A stretch of 64,000 bases of DNA from Erigeron canadensis (GCF_010389155.1 NC_057765.1:43729559-43793558), one strand, 5' to 3'. Positions 9,070 through 21,707 are shown, counted from the first letter of the stretch. Notes: generated by a model from the letters alone, not told the origin. A program made the numbers and translations.

Positions 9070-10445
9070 TAAACTGAACAGAAATTGAGCATGTGCGTTT
9101 TCTGTAATAACGATAAAGCATCGAAGGACGACAACTTGTGAGAATTTGCCATTCATGTTTAACAGGATGTATGATCTCGACATCCTTGAGGTCTGGCCAT
9201 TTGGTTTCTATTTCCATCAGGAAACTTATAAGTTGCTCCCAGTAGACACGAGTGTAGTATTTTTTTGAAATCCGTATTTACAGCGGTTACTTGTAGATAG
9301 TTGGGATGGCATACCGCATACCCAGATACACCCTGCATATATTGATGTCGCATAATGGGCACCCTTATCTATATATGTTTTAAATGACAGTTGCTCAACA
9401 TTCGTAGCCGGAAACGGGATTCTTGTTCTAATATACAATCGCACATCAGAATCCCAATGACTGAGCGTTGTTATACTTACTTTATATTTGCTTGGTATGA
9501 TGAGTGCTTCCATCAGCTTAAGAAAGACCAGTTCATGATCATCGTCATTCAAATCATTAAATGTTAGCTCCAACTCAATTTGCAGAGGAGGGCTAGTGGT
9601 TGGATTGATGAAGAGAGTAGGCACCGCCTCGCCCGAGTAGCAGAAATAAAGTAACTTTGGAGCATAGATTGGTATGTCGATTTCCTTTTTTTCCGAAAGT
9701 TGTATGATCAAATCTCTTTAAGGAAAGGCATGTGATGTCCAAAACTTCAAGCTCACAACGCTTCATTCCAAGGGTCAGATACACAAGAAGGGAAGCTTGA
9801 TCTGATAATGTTCAAAGCTGCCTCATCCATGATCGGCACACCAGATAAGACTAACGTTGTCACGGTCCCTAACAAATCAATGTTGCATGATGGAAGTCTA
9901 CTATTAGAAAACACGAAGGATGAAGCCCCGAGAGTCAACGAGCAAAGATTTGGGACTTGATAAACTTCCAAACTATCATCATGGGAGATTGATTCTACTT
10001 TCAATGAGTGAAGATTACGGAGGTTTTTAACCTTGAGCAGTACTGTTCTCAACTTGAGATCGGAAAGGTGTATTTTTTCAAGTAACTTACAAGTAGATAA
10101 TACGGTATCAAGTACCTCTTCACTTGTGTGAACTCGATACAACTTCAATACTCGTAGGTTCACACATTTGATGACAGTATTGCTACTGATTTGTAGCATG
10201 GGCTTGTCAGTCGGTTCAGATGTTACACTCATGGTATTCAGATTTTTACTAGATAATAACTCATCTGGCAACGTATACGTAATACCATGGGGACATAGAC
10301 AGAGGTAGAGTTCCTTAAGACAACTCATGGAAGCTACTTCCCGGACCCAATTATTGGCAACAAAAACAAATTGTTGGTAGGAATGTTGTGTCTGTGATAC
10401 CTTTGCAGAGTGCTATTGATCACTTTTACATAGGTATCGTGGTTG
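9070..10445 (-). pseudogene. F-box/LRR-repeat (FBD-like) protein pseudogene
   Basis: Minus-strand pieces in successive frames give an LRR-type protein. LAKLNHDTYVKVINSTLQRY is followed by VREVASMSCLKELYLCLCP, then Leu-rich repeats (NLRVLKLYRV, NLHSLKVESI, TTLVLSGVPI), an APKLLYFCYSG segment, and a C-terminus containing MEIETKWPDLKDVEI. These match plant F-box/LRR proteins, which act as substrate adaptors of SCF ubiquitin ligases. Frame changes are needed near 10375, 9790, 9688 and 9253. Two of these fall at runs of seven A. The N-terminal F-box was not found upstream. It is either a decayed gene or a gene with several homopolymer errors, and the lost F-box favours decay. Confidence 0.7.
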
Positions 10446-11636
10446 AGTTTAGCGAGTAAACCTGAGGGTAGGGTTTACTTTGAAGTCAACTCAGTCTGTC
10501 TGATACATATAGTATAATATATTAAAGTCATCATCACCACACACAAATATTTATCAACATATACACTTGTGCCCCAAAGCTAACAAACAAAATTTATCAA
10601 TACCAATTACAGAACATGGCTTTTTTTTTTTCCTTTAAAAAAATAATAATAATAATAATCCCAAAAAGCTAAAAAGTTGTACTCTACAATTTTAAGAAAT
10701 TCAAAAGTGCTTAATATTACAGAGCTTATATAGCATATAGATATAGATATGCTAAAAAATTGTGTGAATAAGCTAGCCCACAATTTTAAGAAATTCAAAA
10801 CTGCTTAATTTTAATTATAAGTTGGTTGGGGTTGTCATCAAGATAATCAGCTCAGAAGAAGAATTTATACAAACGCTTAAATGAAAAATAACGTACATTA
10901 TATTACATACAAACAATCAAATCAGAAATGCAAAATTCTTTACAAACCTTGAAATCGATCGATCGATGGATGTGCAAACTTACGCTCTCTATTTATTTTA
11001 GCAGAAGAAGGGGATTGATGATTTTGCTGGCTTTATAAAGTTAGGAGCTTTTTCCTTCTTTTTATTCCGGGTTTAGGTTTTGGGTTGTACGATAGGTATG
11101 TACTCAAAAGAACCCATTTATAAAATTTGGGCTTACACACCTAAAAGCCCATAATTTATTTTAGGAGGGTGTTTGTGATTACGTTATCAAAAATGATTAT
11201 TTGCTATGAAAATGCATTTTTGTAGAAACATGTACATAAATGTTTTTTCAAAACACAATTTTAAAAACGCATAATCTATTTTGAAAACGTAAAATTTGTT
11301 TTGTAATCGCAATAACAAACACCTCCTAAGTACACAACAGAAGATTATAGATTCATATTTTATAATGCTCAGTATGTGCATTAACAAAAGATTACTGGCA
11401 CAAATGCGGCAACGATGACAACCATTAGCTGTGATGGCAACTAACTATTGATGGTATGGGGTTGTTTAAGAATCAACATAGGTAGAGTGGTCAAGATGAT
11501 GTACTCAAAGCCCATTTATAAAGTTTGGGGTTAAACACCTAAAAGCCCATAATAATGTTGTTGAACACGTTAATAAATGTTATACCTTGTGCATCGTTGT
11601 TACTCCGTATTTTATAAACTTTAAAACAGTTGAAAC

Positions 11637-11672
<36 letters not shown>

Positions 11673-12477
11673 GCAAACGCGGAAAGAAAAAGTATTTGCG
11701 TGAGTAAGGCGTTATTAATTTCATAAGAAATTTCTTGGGCGACTATGAAAGTTGTAGAGACAACAATTGACTTTGAAGTCAACTCAGTCTGTCTTGCATC
11801 CTCAACCTCATATGTATAAATGCTAAATAATGTCTCTTTGTTTTTCATAAGTTTTAGCATTTGGGTGGGATTATAACAGCTCTTTGGAGGTACACATATG
11901 CAACACTCACTCAATTCTCTATTACAATTCACTTTATTTTGTTCATATTATACTTTTAATTTCTTTGCTAGTTCATTAGATTTCTGTCGCCACATAAATC
12001 ATTTGTATTGTGATACATCTTGCTTTGTTTTTCTTCTTTCTGTAACACCTTTTGTCCCGAAAATGCTATCTAAACTCGTAAATAACAGCTAATATTACAT
12101 TCTCACTGCGAACCCAACACTGTCTTTCTAAGCTTGTTCTAAAATCTGATATATAGTAGTTAAAAAAGAATCTGTTACAAGCTTACCATGTGTATTTTTT
12201 TCATAAGTTTTTACCATGTCTGTTACAAGCTTGACCCTTTCCTAAGACCATTTTATAGCAAAGTCCTCCATAGTGGCCCCATAAAGCATTTACGCTGAGG
12301 GATTAATATCATTAGGGCGAAATCCCGTGGTATAAGCTGTTATACTTCTAATATAGCTTGAAATTTTAAAACAAAAAGAAAGTGGGTGAATACTCGCTTT
12401 AGAGTTGGAAGATTGTGCATTTAGTTGCGCATTTTTACAATTGATAGCTCGTTTTTGATACTTTTTCTGTCGCAGAG
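10446..12477. other. Intergenic between F-box pseudogene and U-box gene
   Basis: AT-rich with low-complexity runs, notably about 30 A at 11641-11670. It holds two short direct duplications. One is a 25-bp perfect pair (10477-10501 and 11770-11794). The other is an approximately 55-bp imperfect pair (11099-11155 and 11500-11552) containing CACCTAAAAGCCCATAAT. The promoter and 5' leader of the U-box gene must lie near its right end, but I see no clear TATA. Confidence 0.4.
10477..11794. repeat. Pair of identical 25-bp copies 1.29 kb apart
   Basis: ACTTTGAAGTCAACTCAGTC followed by TGTCT occurs at 10477-10501 and again at 11770-11794 in the same orientation. The first copy lies at the upstream (N-terminal) edge of the F-box pseudogene. 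The pair may mark a local duplication of the lost 5' exon region. Confidence 0.5.
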
Positions 12478-15400
12478 ATGGCGGAAATCCTACCAATCGG
12501 TACTTTTTTAGCAGTGGCCATAAACCAGGTCATCAAAACGGCTCATGCTGCCAAGGATGTAGTTATCGAAAAGGAGAGTTTCAGGGTCCTCTCGGCTCAC
12601 CTTTTTGATATTGTGAATGTCCTGAAGGAACTCGAGCAAGGAACATTAAACGATTCAGCAATCACAAGGAAAGCTCTTGAGAACCTTGAGGCAGATGTGA
12701 AAAGGGCGAATACCCTTGTAGAAAAGTACAAGAACCGAGGTCGCTTTTACTTGCTGATATGGTGCAGACACATAGTCAAAGAGGTACAAGGGGTAACAAG
12801 AGATATTGGCAAGTCTTTGAGCACTTTATGCCTTGCAAACAATGATATCTTATCGAGTATATCTGATCAAGTAAGTCGGTTACAAAATGAAATGCAACGA
12901 GCTGAATTCACTACCTGTCAATCTCAGAATCAAATACTTGACAAGTTGAATCAGGGCCTCGCAAGTCAAAAACTGGATAACGGTTTTGCAAATGATATCA
13001 TTGAAGACATAGCTCGAGCTGTAGGAGTGATGGTAGACCCGTCTGAAATAAGGAAAGAGTTAGATAGCTTTAGAAGAGATAAAGAAGAGGCAGAAAACAG
13101 AAAAGAGCGGGCTGAGGTTTATTTCTTGGAACAGGTTATCGAGCTGTTATCACGAGCAGATGCTGCTCAAGATTATGAGCACGTGAAGGATCAGTATATG
13201 CAAAGGCTACGTGTAATCGAGGGCCATGATTCAAGACAAGAATCTATTCCACCTTATAAGGCTTTCATTTGTGGTATTACTAAAACTGTGATGGTTGATC
13301 CAGTTAGTCTCTCTAATGGTACTGCATACTCCAGAGTGGCTATTGAAGCATGGTTCGGGTCTGGAGAAAAAACTGATCCTGTTACGGGGGAACTTCTTGA
13401 AGATTTGTCTATCAGGCCAAATCTTCAGTTGAGACAGTCAATTCAAGAGTGGAAAGAGCTGGATTACTGCATGAGAATTCGATCCTGCAAGCCAAAATTG
13501 CTGTCAGCAAATGATTCATCTATTAAAGATGCAGTTTCCGAAATACAGGAGCTTATAAAAGAGAATTCGATTAATAAATATTGGATTTCCATTGGTGGTC
13601 TCACTGAAATGCTCATTAACATCCTTCCAAACTTGCATAACCAGCAAGTCAAAACAGAAGTACTACGGACGTTGAAGGATGCTGTTGAAGGACATACAAG
13701 AAACAAGGTCGCATCATGTTCTATTTTACTTTAGTAACTTTTAAAAATAAATTTCTGAACTTTTTTTTTGTTTGTTCATGGTTTATAGGATCTCTTGGTT
13801 GCACATAAGGGGTTTTGTGGCATTGTTCCGTGCTTAGGGTGCGAATTAATTCTAACTAAGGCTGCATTAGAATTGATACATGAATTAGTGATTGAGGACC
13901 CAGGTCAAAATATGGACTATACCCGAGAACTCTCTCGCCAATGTAATCCAGTTTCTTTTCTTATATCCATCCTGAAAGATTCAGAGCCGCCATTAGTTGA
14001 GAAAGCACAGGAAATCTTGCAGAAACTTGTAGATGTTGACGAACAAAATATTATTCGGGCTGCCAAAAGGGAATGGTATGGGCCTCTTGTCCATCAGGTT
14101 ATTCAAGGTTGTTAAACTTTTCCCTTGTCAATATAATATAAAGGTGGCAAAACGAGTAGGCTGGGTAGTGGGTACCAGTTAATACTTATATCAACTGTAC
14201 GAGTTGCCTTAGCCCGAAACAATTTTGTCCAACAATTCCACTAGTATTGACAATATATACAAAGTTGTTGAAACGCTAATGATACTTTTTGAAAAACTTT
14301 GGAATTTTTATGCGTTAAAAGAACACTTTGGGCGACTTTGACCCGTTTGACTCGGTTTCTAGTATATTCTTATAAATTTTGCATGTTTGACCCGTTAGAG
14401 ATAAAACATACCTAAATTGGCCCATTGATGAATAAATGAGTTCAAATTGCAACCTCTACATTCAATCGTGTGTAAAAAGATGCTTAATAATCGAACAAGG
14501 ACTTCATTATCTTCATTATTGGTTTCCTTTGCTACGTTACTGACATTTTCTGTGCCTATAATCGATTTGATTGTACCCAAGGTTCAAAACCAACTAGAAT
14601 GGCGATGTTAAGAGGGATTGTTAATCTGGAGCTTGAAGAACATAACACAAAGCTTCTCTGTGAGCTAGGTTTGATTCCACCCTTGCTGGAAATGGCATCT
14701 GCTGATCTTGAAGCCAAAGAATTATCATTATCTATGCTCATAAAGCTTCTAACAACTTCAGAGAACAAACAAATCTTCGCAGCTGCTGATGCAGTTCCTC
14801 TAGTGGTAGACCTCACGTTTTCTTCCCCTTTACGAATCCCCATTCTTGCTAAATGCTCAGAGATCCTAGAAAAGCTTTCTTCTAATGGTGATGGGATCAA
14901 GTTTCTTGTTGATATGAATGGAGTCCAACTGAATCTCAAGTCACTAGTTGAGAGTTTATTAGCTTTTCTACGGAATACCCACTTACCTTATACTGTTTTA
15001 AGGCCTGTTCTACGTGCACTTTGTAAAATATGTGATTCAGAAGCCGGGCTAGTGAAAACTGCAGTTCTTACTGCTAACGGTGTTTCTCTTGTCTTACCTC
15101 TTCTTGATCATTCAGATAGTGAAACACGTGAAGCCGCCATCAACCTCCTCTTTTTATTCTCCAATCATGAACCACAAGGCGTGGCGGAGTTCCTCCTAAA
15201 GCCAAGAAGATTAGAGGCGTTTATTGGTCTTCTAGAAAGTTCTGAAAAAAGTAATGTACAGAAGGCAGCTGTTGGTTTGTTAGCAAACCTTCCAAAATCA
15301 GAACTTGCGCTCACAAAGAAGTTGATTGAATTAGAAGGACTTAAAGCCATTGTCGACATATTGGAATCAGGAGATACAGAAGCAAAAGAAAACGCTTTAA

Positions 15401-16074
15401 GTGCTCTTTTCAGGTTCACGGATCCAACTAATATCGAGGCTCAAAAAATTGTGGTTGAACTTGGGACGTATAGTTTACTTGTGGGTTTTCTTAAAAATGG
15501 CACCGTTACGGCAAAGGCGCGAGCTGCTGCTCTCATTGGTGATCTTTCCATGAGAAGTTCTGAACTCACCATGACATCAAGAAAAAGTCAATGGTGTTTG
15601 TGTTTTGGTCAAGGCAGGGCCAGCAAATGCCCAGCCCATGGAGGGATATGCAGTGTAACTGATACATTTTGTCTCTTGGAGGCAAAAGCATTACCCGAGC
15701 TGGTCAAACTTTTACATGGGGAGGTCCATGCCACAACCTATGAAGCAGTTCAGACACTGTCAACTTTGGTAGAAAAGGAGTCACCTCGCAGAGGTGCACA
15801 TGTTTTGCATGAGAATGGGGCAGTGGTTCCTATTTTGGAGGTTTTGAACTGGGGTTCGGAATCTTTAAAGGTGGAAGTGTTAGATGTGCTAGAGAAAATA
15901 TTTACATTGAATGAAATGGTTGAGTGGTATGGGTCAACGGCTAGAATACCTCTTGTTCGGTTAACTGGTGGTAGCATTCATGAAGATGGACATCTTCATA
16001 GGAAGGCTGTGAAAGTGTTGTTGCTTATTGAGCGTCATTCACGTCGATCCACTGCTGTTGTTAATGGGATATAG
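12478..16074 (+). CDS. U-box domain and armadillo-repeat E3 ubiquitin ligase (PUB43/44-like)
   Basis: Three exons, 12478-13707, 13789-14107 and 14582-16074, join with GT-AG introns and keep the frame, giving 1013 residues. The N-terminal 250 residues are helical and match the UND-type region of plant U-box proteins. The U-box (about residues 259-330) contains FICGITKTVMVDPV, AIEAWF and DPVTGE, the usual fold positions for E2 binding. The remainder is a long run of armadillo repeats (for example AVGLLANLPKSE and ALSALFRF) that would bind substrates. The start is the first ATG of a clean frame whose N-terminus (MAEILPIGTFLAVAINQV) is typical. Such proteins ubiquitinate targets in the cytosol or at membranes, and relatives control senescence and stress responses. 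The copia element is inserted 52 bp after the stop, so the 3' UTR and poly(A) site may be changed. No lesion seen. Confidence 0.9.
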
Positions 16075-16126
16075 TGGGTGAACATTGTGATTTCCGATCT
16101 CTAAGGTGCATTTTGACCACCCTTTC

Positions 16127-16624
16127 TGAACAAAAACTTATATTTCTGAATTAACTTCAATTAATTCAGCAATCACCCAGAATCTAATCAATCTAAATTG
16201 ATTAAACAATACAAAGAACTACACCTTCTAAACAGGTGTAAATCACTCAACTATATAGATGAAACTATTATTACAATCTCGATTGTAATCTCTGTAATCT
16301 AATCAAACTTATTAGAGAAAGTGATATAGAATTATACAGACAAAAAGTGAGAGATTTGTTCTTAACCCTAATCGGGTTATAACAATCTATTTATACAAGG
16401 GAACTTTCAACTAATGTCATAAATTACCCCTGTACTTCTCTTCTTTCCTTCTTGTACATCTTTAGTCCTCCAGAAATGCAATGTGTTGTACTCATAATTC
16501 AGCAGATGTAGTCTTGAAGTTCAAACCATAATCCATGCTTACTTGATCTTCTTATAACCTGAAAATAGGCTAATCATACAATAAGTAATAATGTTATTTG
16601 AGAATAGAATTATATTTCTCAACA
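16127..16624 (-). repeat. 3' LTR of the copia element
   Basis: On the minus strand it starts TGTTGAG and ends GTTCA. The gag-pol stop codon (16619-16621) overlaps the LTR start. A TATA-like TATAAATAG (reverse of 16387-16395) is in the same place as in the other LTR. Confidence 0.93.
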
Positions 16625-19600
16625 TCCCCCCTTAATCCTATTCTCAAATACATTTAAAAGATTTAACTTGTTACAAAGAAACTCATGAGATTTTTTGTCC
16701 AACCCTTTTGTTAGAATGTCTGCAATATTATTTGCAGCATCTATTTTCTCAATCTTTACAACCCCTGCTAGAATCTTTTCTCTCACAAAATGGAGATCAA
16801 TTTCTAAATGTTTAGTTCTTTCATGGAAAACAGGGTTGGCTGCAATTTTAATTGCAGATTTATTATCACAAAACACTGTAACAGGAAGGATATTTTTAAC
16901 AAGTATATCCTCTAAAATTTTAACTATCCAAATAACTTCACATGTAACAGAAGCCATAGCTCTATATTCACCTTCAGTAGAAGATTTAGACACAGTGTTT
17001 TGTTTCTTACTTTTCCAAGACACAAGATTACCACAAAAGAAAACACAATATCCAGTAACACTTCTTCTACTGGAAATACATTTAACCCAATCAGAATCAA
17101 CAAAAGCTTCAAGAAAGAGATTAGAAGACTTACTAATAAGAATTCCTTTTCCTGGAGCAGCTTTCAAATATCTCAATACTCTTAAAGCTACTTTTAAATG
17201 AGAATCAAGAGGTTTATGCATAAATTGACTTAAACAGTGCACAGTATATGCAATGTCAGGTCTAGTATGGGTTAAGTAAATGAGTCTGCCAATTAACCGT
17301 TGATAATCAGTAATATTTTTAAGAACATGATCAGTATCAGTCTCTTCACTAGAAAGATGAACATTAGGATCAAGAGGAACAGACATAGGCTTACCAGCAA
17401 GTAGACCAAACTCAGAAATAAGATCCAAACAATACTTTCTTTGATTGAGACATACTCCAGTTTCAGTTTTAACAACTTCAATTCCCAAAAAATATTTCAA
17501 TATACCTAAGTCTTTTATCATAAACTGAGTTTGCAGATATGTTTTAAACTTCTCAATCTCATCCTCATTATCACCAGTAACAATTATATCATCAACATAA
17601 ACAAGTAAAGCAATAAAGTAATTTTTATCAGCTTTAGTAAATAGAGAATAATCACTTTTACTTTGAATAAAACCAGCAGAAATTAAAGCTTCAGTAAGCT
17701 TAGCATTCCATTGCCTAGGAGCTTGTTTGAGTCCATATAAAGACTTATTCAACTTGCAAACTCTTTTGTCATTAGGATCAAAAAAACCTTCAGGTAAATC
17801 CATATATACAGTTTCATTTAAATCACCATATAAGAATGCATTGTTAATATCAAGTTGATACAAGGTCCATCCTTTGTTAATAGCTAAAGAAATTAAGCAT
17901 CTAATAGTAACAATTTTCACAACAGGAGAAAAAGTCTCATCAAAATCAACTCCAGCCTTTGGACTATACCCTTTAGCAACAAGTCTAGCCTTATATCTTT
18001 CTATCTCCCCATTAGCCTTATATTTTATCTTATAGATCCATTTACAGCCTATGGACTTTCTATCTTTAGGAAGATCAGTAACCTCCCAAGTGTTATTCCT
18101 ATACAAAGCCTCCATTTCATTATTCATAGCATCTAACCAATGTTTTTCTTTACTAGCTTGCATAAAAGAATGTGGTTCAGTACTTTTATTAAGCTCAGTA
18201 ACAAAAGATAAGCAGCAGGCAGACAAAGCAGAATAGTTAACATAGTTTTCTAAACCATATTTGTTACTACTATAAACCACATAATCATTATATTTACTGG
18301 AAGGAAAAACAGATGATCTTTCAGACCTTCTTAAAGGCTGATCAGTAACATTTGAGGGTGTATTTTCATTTAAAGATTGATTCTCAACAAGAACTTCTTC
18401 ATCGACTTGATCATCAAGATGATCAATACCCTCAGATTCATTATTATTCAAGTCATGAGTTGCTGCACCATCATCACTGGTAGAACTAGAAATACTGCCT
18501 AAGTGAGAGGTGCTGCCATCACTATTACTACTGCTATCTCTCTCTTCATCATTGGGAGATGAAGGGCACTCATGAGAATCAAAAAAATTCATCTGATCTT
18601 CAAGACTTACCATAAGAGGATCAGAAGTTTTAGTATGATGTTTATCTTTTAATGGAAAAATGTGTTCAAAAAATTTGACATCTCTGGCAAAGAAAATGTT
18701 ATTTTCTTCAATAGAAAGTAATTTATAACCTTTTTTTACATTAGAATAACCTAAAAGAATACATTTAGTAGATCTTTTAGCAAATTTATCAAAGACATTT
18801 AAATTTTTTGAAAAACATAAGCACCCAAAGGATCTTAAGTGAGAGAGATTAGGTTTTTTGTTAAACATCATTTCATAAGGTGACTTTCCATTAAGAACAG
18901 AAGAAGGCAATCTGTTAATCAAATAACAAGCAGTTAGTACACATTCAGTCCACAGATTAAGAGGAAGACCCCCTTGAAATAACAGAGACCTAGCCACATT
19001 TAATAGATGTCTATGTTTCCTTTCTACCACCCCATTTTGTTGTGGTGTATAAACATTTGAAGTTTGATGAATAATCCCATTTGTTTCAACAAATGTACTA
19101 AACTTAGAATTCAAAAATTCAGTTCCATTATCACTTCTCAAAGTTTTAATGGTAGTTTTGAAATGATTCTTAATCAAATTAAAGAACATAATTACATTTT
19201 CTAAAACTTCATCCTTAGATTTTAACAAGTATACCCACACTGCCCTTGTAAAATCATCAACAATAGTTAAAAAATATCTAAAACCACCTCTCCCAGTAAC
19301 TTTATATGGACCCCATACATCTAAATGTATAAGTTGACCTAAAAATTCAGATTTATGACTGCTTATAGGAAAAGAATCTCTAGTTTGTTTAGCATATAAA
19401 CAAGTTTCACAATTCAGATTGTTGTCTGATCTAAAATGTAAATCAGCTTGAAGTTTATTTAACACATTTTCTGCAAGATGACCTAACCTACTATGCCAAA
19501 CAGTTTTAGACACATTGCAAGTAATTAACCTATCAATACCTTGCAAATTCTCAACAATGTAATACAGACCACCAATTTGTTTACCAGTTCCTAGAATTTT

Positions 19601-21112
19601 CATTGTATTCAAATCCTGGGTCATCACATAACAAAAATTATCATCAAAAGCAATTAGATACTTACTATGTTTAGCAACTTTATGAATAGACAGTAAACTA
19701 ACACAGTATTCTGGAACAATTAGGACATCATACAAAGTCAAATCACTTGTTAACTGTAAATTACCAATCTTCTGAACATAAGCATAAGTACCATTAGGGT
19801 GACCAACTTTAATTTTTAATGCAGAAACATCAATTATATCAACCATGTTTTTGTCAGAAAAAGTAATATGATGATTTGCTCCAGAATCATTAATCCATCC
19901 TTTCTTAGAATAAATAGGTCTAAAATTTGTATTTGAACAAAAAAATTTCTTAAAATTGTTGTGAAAAATTTTACTAGAATTAAACAACACACCTGCCATA
20001 TTGGCATTAACACCTTGAGTAGAATCTGGATTATCTTTTAACAAATTGATTATTCTAGCTAGCTGCTCATCAGAAAGATTAGTAGAAGAACTTGCAGAAT
20101 TTGAAGTAGAAGCATTATTAGCAAACTTCTTTTGACCTCCTTGAGAATTAAACTTTTTCTTTCCAAAATTAAGAGGATAACCTATTATCTTAAAACATTT
20201 ATCCATTGTGTGACCATTAAAACCACAGTTCTCATACACAACAGAAGAACCTCTATAAGAGTTTTGAGAATTATTGATTCTATTTTTTGAAAAATTATTC
20301 ACAGAAGGAAAAGAATTACCAGAACCAACTTTAGACATAAATGCAGAAGAATTAGACTTTTGAGAACCAGAATTAGAAGTTAAACCTCTATGTGACTCAT
20401 CTCTAGACAAAATAGAATAAGCAGTTTTAAGATCAGGTATTGGTTCTTTAGTTAAAATTGTACTTCTTACATTCACATACATATCATCAAGACCCATTAA
20501 AAACTGCATCAGTTTCATCAATTGAGTATGTTTAACAAAATCAGAAGCAACATGACAAGTACATCTAGGTAACTGAACTAAAGCATCAAACTGTTTCCAA
20601 AGAGCATTCAACTTATGATAATAATCAGACAATGGCATACCATTTTGACATAAAGAATTGATTTTATGATGCAAGTTAAAAATCACAGAACCATCAACTT
20701 TGTCATAGGTTTCTTTTAATTCTTTCCAAACAAGACTAGCTTTTCTACTAAAAATTTGTCCTAAATACAGTTCTTCATTAATAGAGTTCAAAATCCAAGA
20801 CAAAACAACAGCATTACATCTATCCCACTGTTTACCTAGCACCTCATCAGTATTAGATCTTCTACAAGTACCATCAACAAATCCAATTTTATTTTTTGCT
20901 TCTAAAGCCAAAATCATAGCACAACTCCAGATTTGATAATTTTCAATACCTTTAAGTTTTATTGACACAATAGAGAGAGTAGAAGAGTCATTAGGATGCA
21001 AATGTAAAGGACTACTCAAGTCTAATTTACTTATTTTAGTAATATTACCATCACTCATTTCAGATTCCTCATATTCATATTCAAAATTAGGATTCACATT
21101 ATCATCATCCAT
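16619..21112 (-). CDS. Copia gag-pol polyprotein
   Basis: One frame of 1497 residues from the ATG at 21112. A start 12 codons further upstream is possible, but it adds only a hydrophobic leader untypical of gag. In order: gag (UBN2 type); a zinc knuckle near residue 300; protease with DSGA (about residue 410); GAG-pre-integrase HxRLGH; integrase with LDVWGP, RSDNGTEF and QQNGVVERKH; reverse transcriptase with WIYKIKYK and the catalytic YVDD (about residue 1173); RNase H with DSDW, STEGEYRA and CDNKSA; and a final ADILTKGL. All catalytic residues that I can name are present. The zinc knuckle reads Y-E-N-C-G-F-N-G-H-x4-C, with Tyr where the first Cys of the CCHC pattern is expected. The products copy the element RNA into DNA and insert it. 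Confidence 0.93.
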   Translation of the reverse strand: MDDDNVNPNFEYEYEESEMSDGNITKISKLDLSSPLHLHPNDSSTLSIVSIKLKGIENYQIWSCAMILALEAKNKIGFVDGTCRRSNTDEVLGKQWDRCNAVVLSWILNSINEELYLGQIFSRKASLVWKELKETYDKVDGSVIFNLHHKINSLCQNGMPLSDYYHKLNALWKQFDALVQLPRCTCHVASDFVKHTQLMKLMQFLMGLDDMYVNVRSTILTKEPIPDLKTAYSILSRDESHRGLTSNSGSQKSNSSAFMSKVGSGNSFPSVNNFSKNRINNSQNSYRGSSVVYENCGFNGHTMDKCFKIIGYPLNFGKKKFNSQGGQKKFANNASTSNSASSSTNLSDEQLARIINLLKDNPDSTQGVNANMAGVLFNSSKIFHNNFKKFFCSNTNFRPIYSKKGWINDSGANHHITFSDKNMVDIIDVSALKIKVGHPNGTYAYVQKIGNLQLTSDLTLYDVLIVPEYCVSLLSIHKVAKHSKYLIAFDDNFCYVMTQDLNTMKILGTGKQIGGLYYIVENLQGIDRLITCNVSKTVWHSRLGHLAENVLNKLQADLHFRSDNNLNCETCLYAKQTRDSFPISSHKSEFLGQLIHLDVWGPYKVTGRGGFRYFLTIVDDFTRAVWVYLLKSKDEVLENVIMFFNLIKNHFKTTIKTLRSDNGTEFLNSKFSTFVETNGIIHQTSNVYTPQQNGVVERKHRHLLNVARSLLFQGGLPLNLWTECVLTACYLINRLPSSVLNGKSPYEMMFNKKPNLSHLRSFGCLCFSKNLNVFDKFAKRSTKCILLGYSNVKKGYKLLSIEENNIFFARDVKFFEHIFPLKDKHHTKTSDPLMVSLEDQMNFFDSHECPSSPNDEERDSSSNSDGSTSHLGSISSSTSDDGAATHDLNNNESEGIDHLDDQVDEEVLVENQSLNENTPSNVTDQPLRRSERSSVFPSSKYNDYVVYSSNKYGLENYVNYSALSACCLSFVTELNKSTEPHSFMQASKEKHWLDAMNNEMEALYRNNTWEVTDLPKDRKSIGCKWIYKIKYKANGEIERYKARLVAKGYSPKAGVDFDETFSPVVKIVTIRCLISLAINKGWTLYQLDINNAFLYGDLNETVYMDLPEGFFDPNDKRVCKLNKSLYGLKQAPRQWNAKLTEALISAGFIQSKSDYSLFTKADKNYFIALLVYVDDIIVTGDNEDEIEKFKTYLQTQFMIKDLGILKYFLGIEVVKTETGVCLNQRKYCLDLISEFGLLAGKPMSVPLDPNVHLSSEETDTDHVLKNITDYQRLIGRLIYLTHTRPDIAYTVHCLSQFMHKPLDSHLKVALRVLRYLKAAPGKGILISKSSNLFLEAFVDSDWVKCISSRRSVTGYCVFFCGNLVSWKSKKQNTVSKSSTEGEYRAMASVTCEVIWIVKILEDILVKNILPVTVFCDNKSAIKIAANPVFHERTKHLEIDLHFVREKILAGVVKIEKIDAANNIADILTKGLDKKSHEFLCNKLNLLNVFENRIKGGC
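16625..16633 (-). other. Polypurine tract of the copia element
   Basis: AAGGGGGGA on the minus strand lies directly before the 3' LTR start TGTTGAG. This is where plus-strand DNA synthesis is primed in LTR retrotransposons. Confidence 0.85.
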
Positions 21113-21707
21113 TGTAAGCAAATAAAAAAACACACAACAATTAATCAATAATAACCAGAAGCAACACTTAGACTCAATTAATAAGAACAGACAATTTAAA
21201 CAGCAAGAAAAGTAAAATATATATATATATATATTTGAAAATAAAACTTATTCTCCCAGAGGTGTCAGGGACAGGATTCCTGGCCTTTCAAAAGGTAGGT
21301 CAAGTTTAACACCAATGTTTTGAATGAGAATAAGATGAAAAACCAGTTTCTTACAAACAACAAATAAAAAGATATAAGGAAGAGAAGACAAACAGTGCTA
21401 TCGGATGAATAAAGTGACAGTTCTATTATTCGATCGATTCACTTAGTCGATGAATAACAGAATCAAGAAGAAGCCGGAGAATTAAATCGATTTTCTTTGA
21501 ACAGAAGAACTCCAAACCCTAATTCGAAAAAATTAGGGTTTTCAGCGATAATCGGATCTGGAAATTATAACGGTGATCAAAGGATCATACGCCGTTAATA
21601 ATATCAGTTTAAGAACAAAAAACCCCAAATAATAAAGAAACCCTAATCGGAGATCCAGAATCCAAAAAATTATTATTTATCAAAATTATTTTGATTAATC
21701 TCCTAAA
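21113..21707 (-). other. Untranslated leader of the copia element
   Basis: The stretch between the primer binding site and the gag start has no long frame. It has a short TA microsatellite near 21218-21233. Confidence 0.6.
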
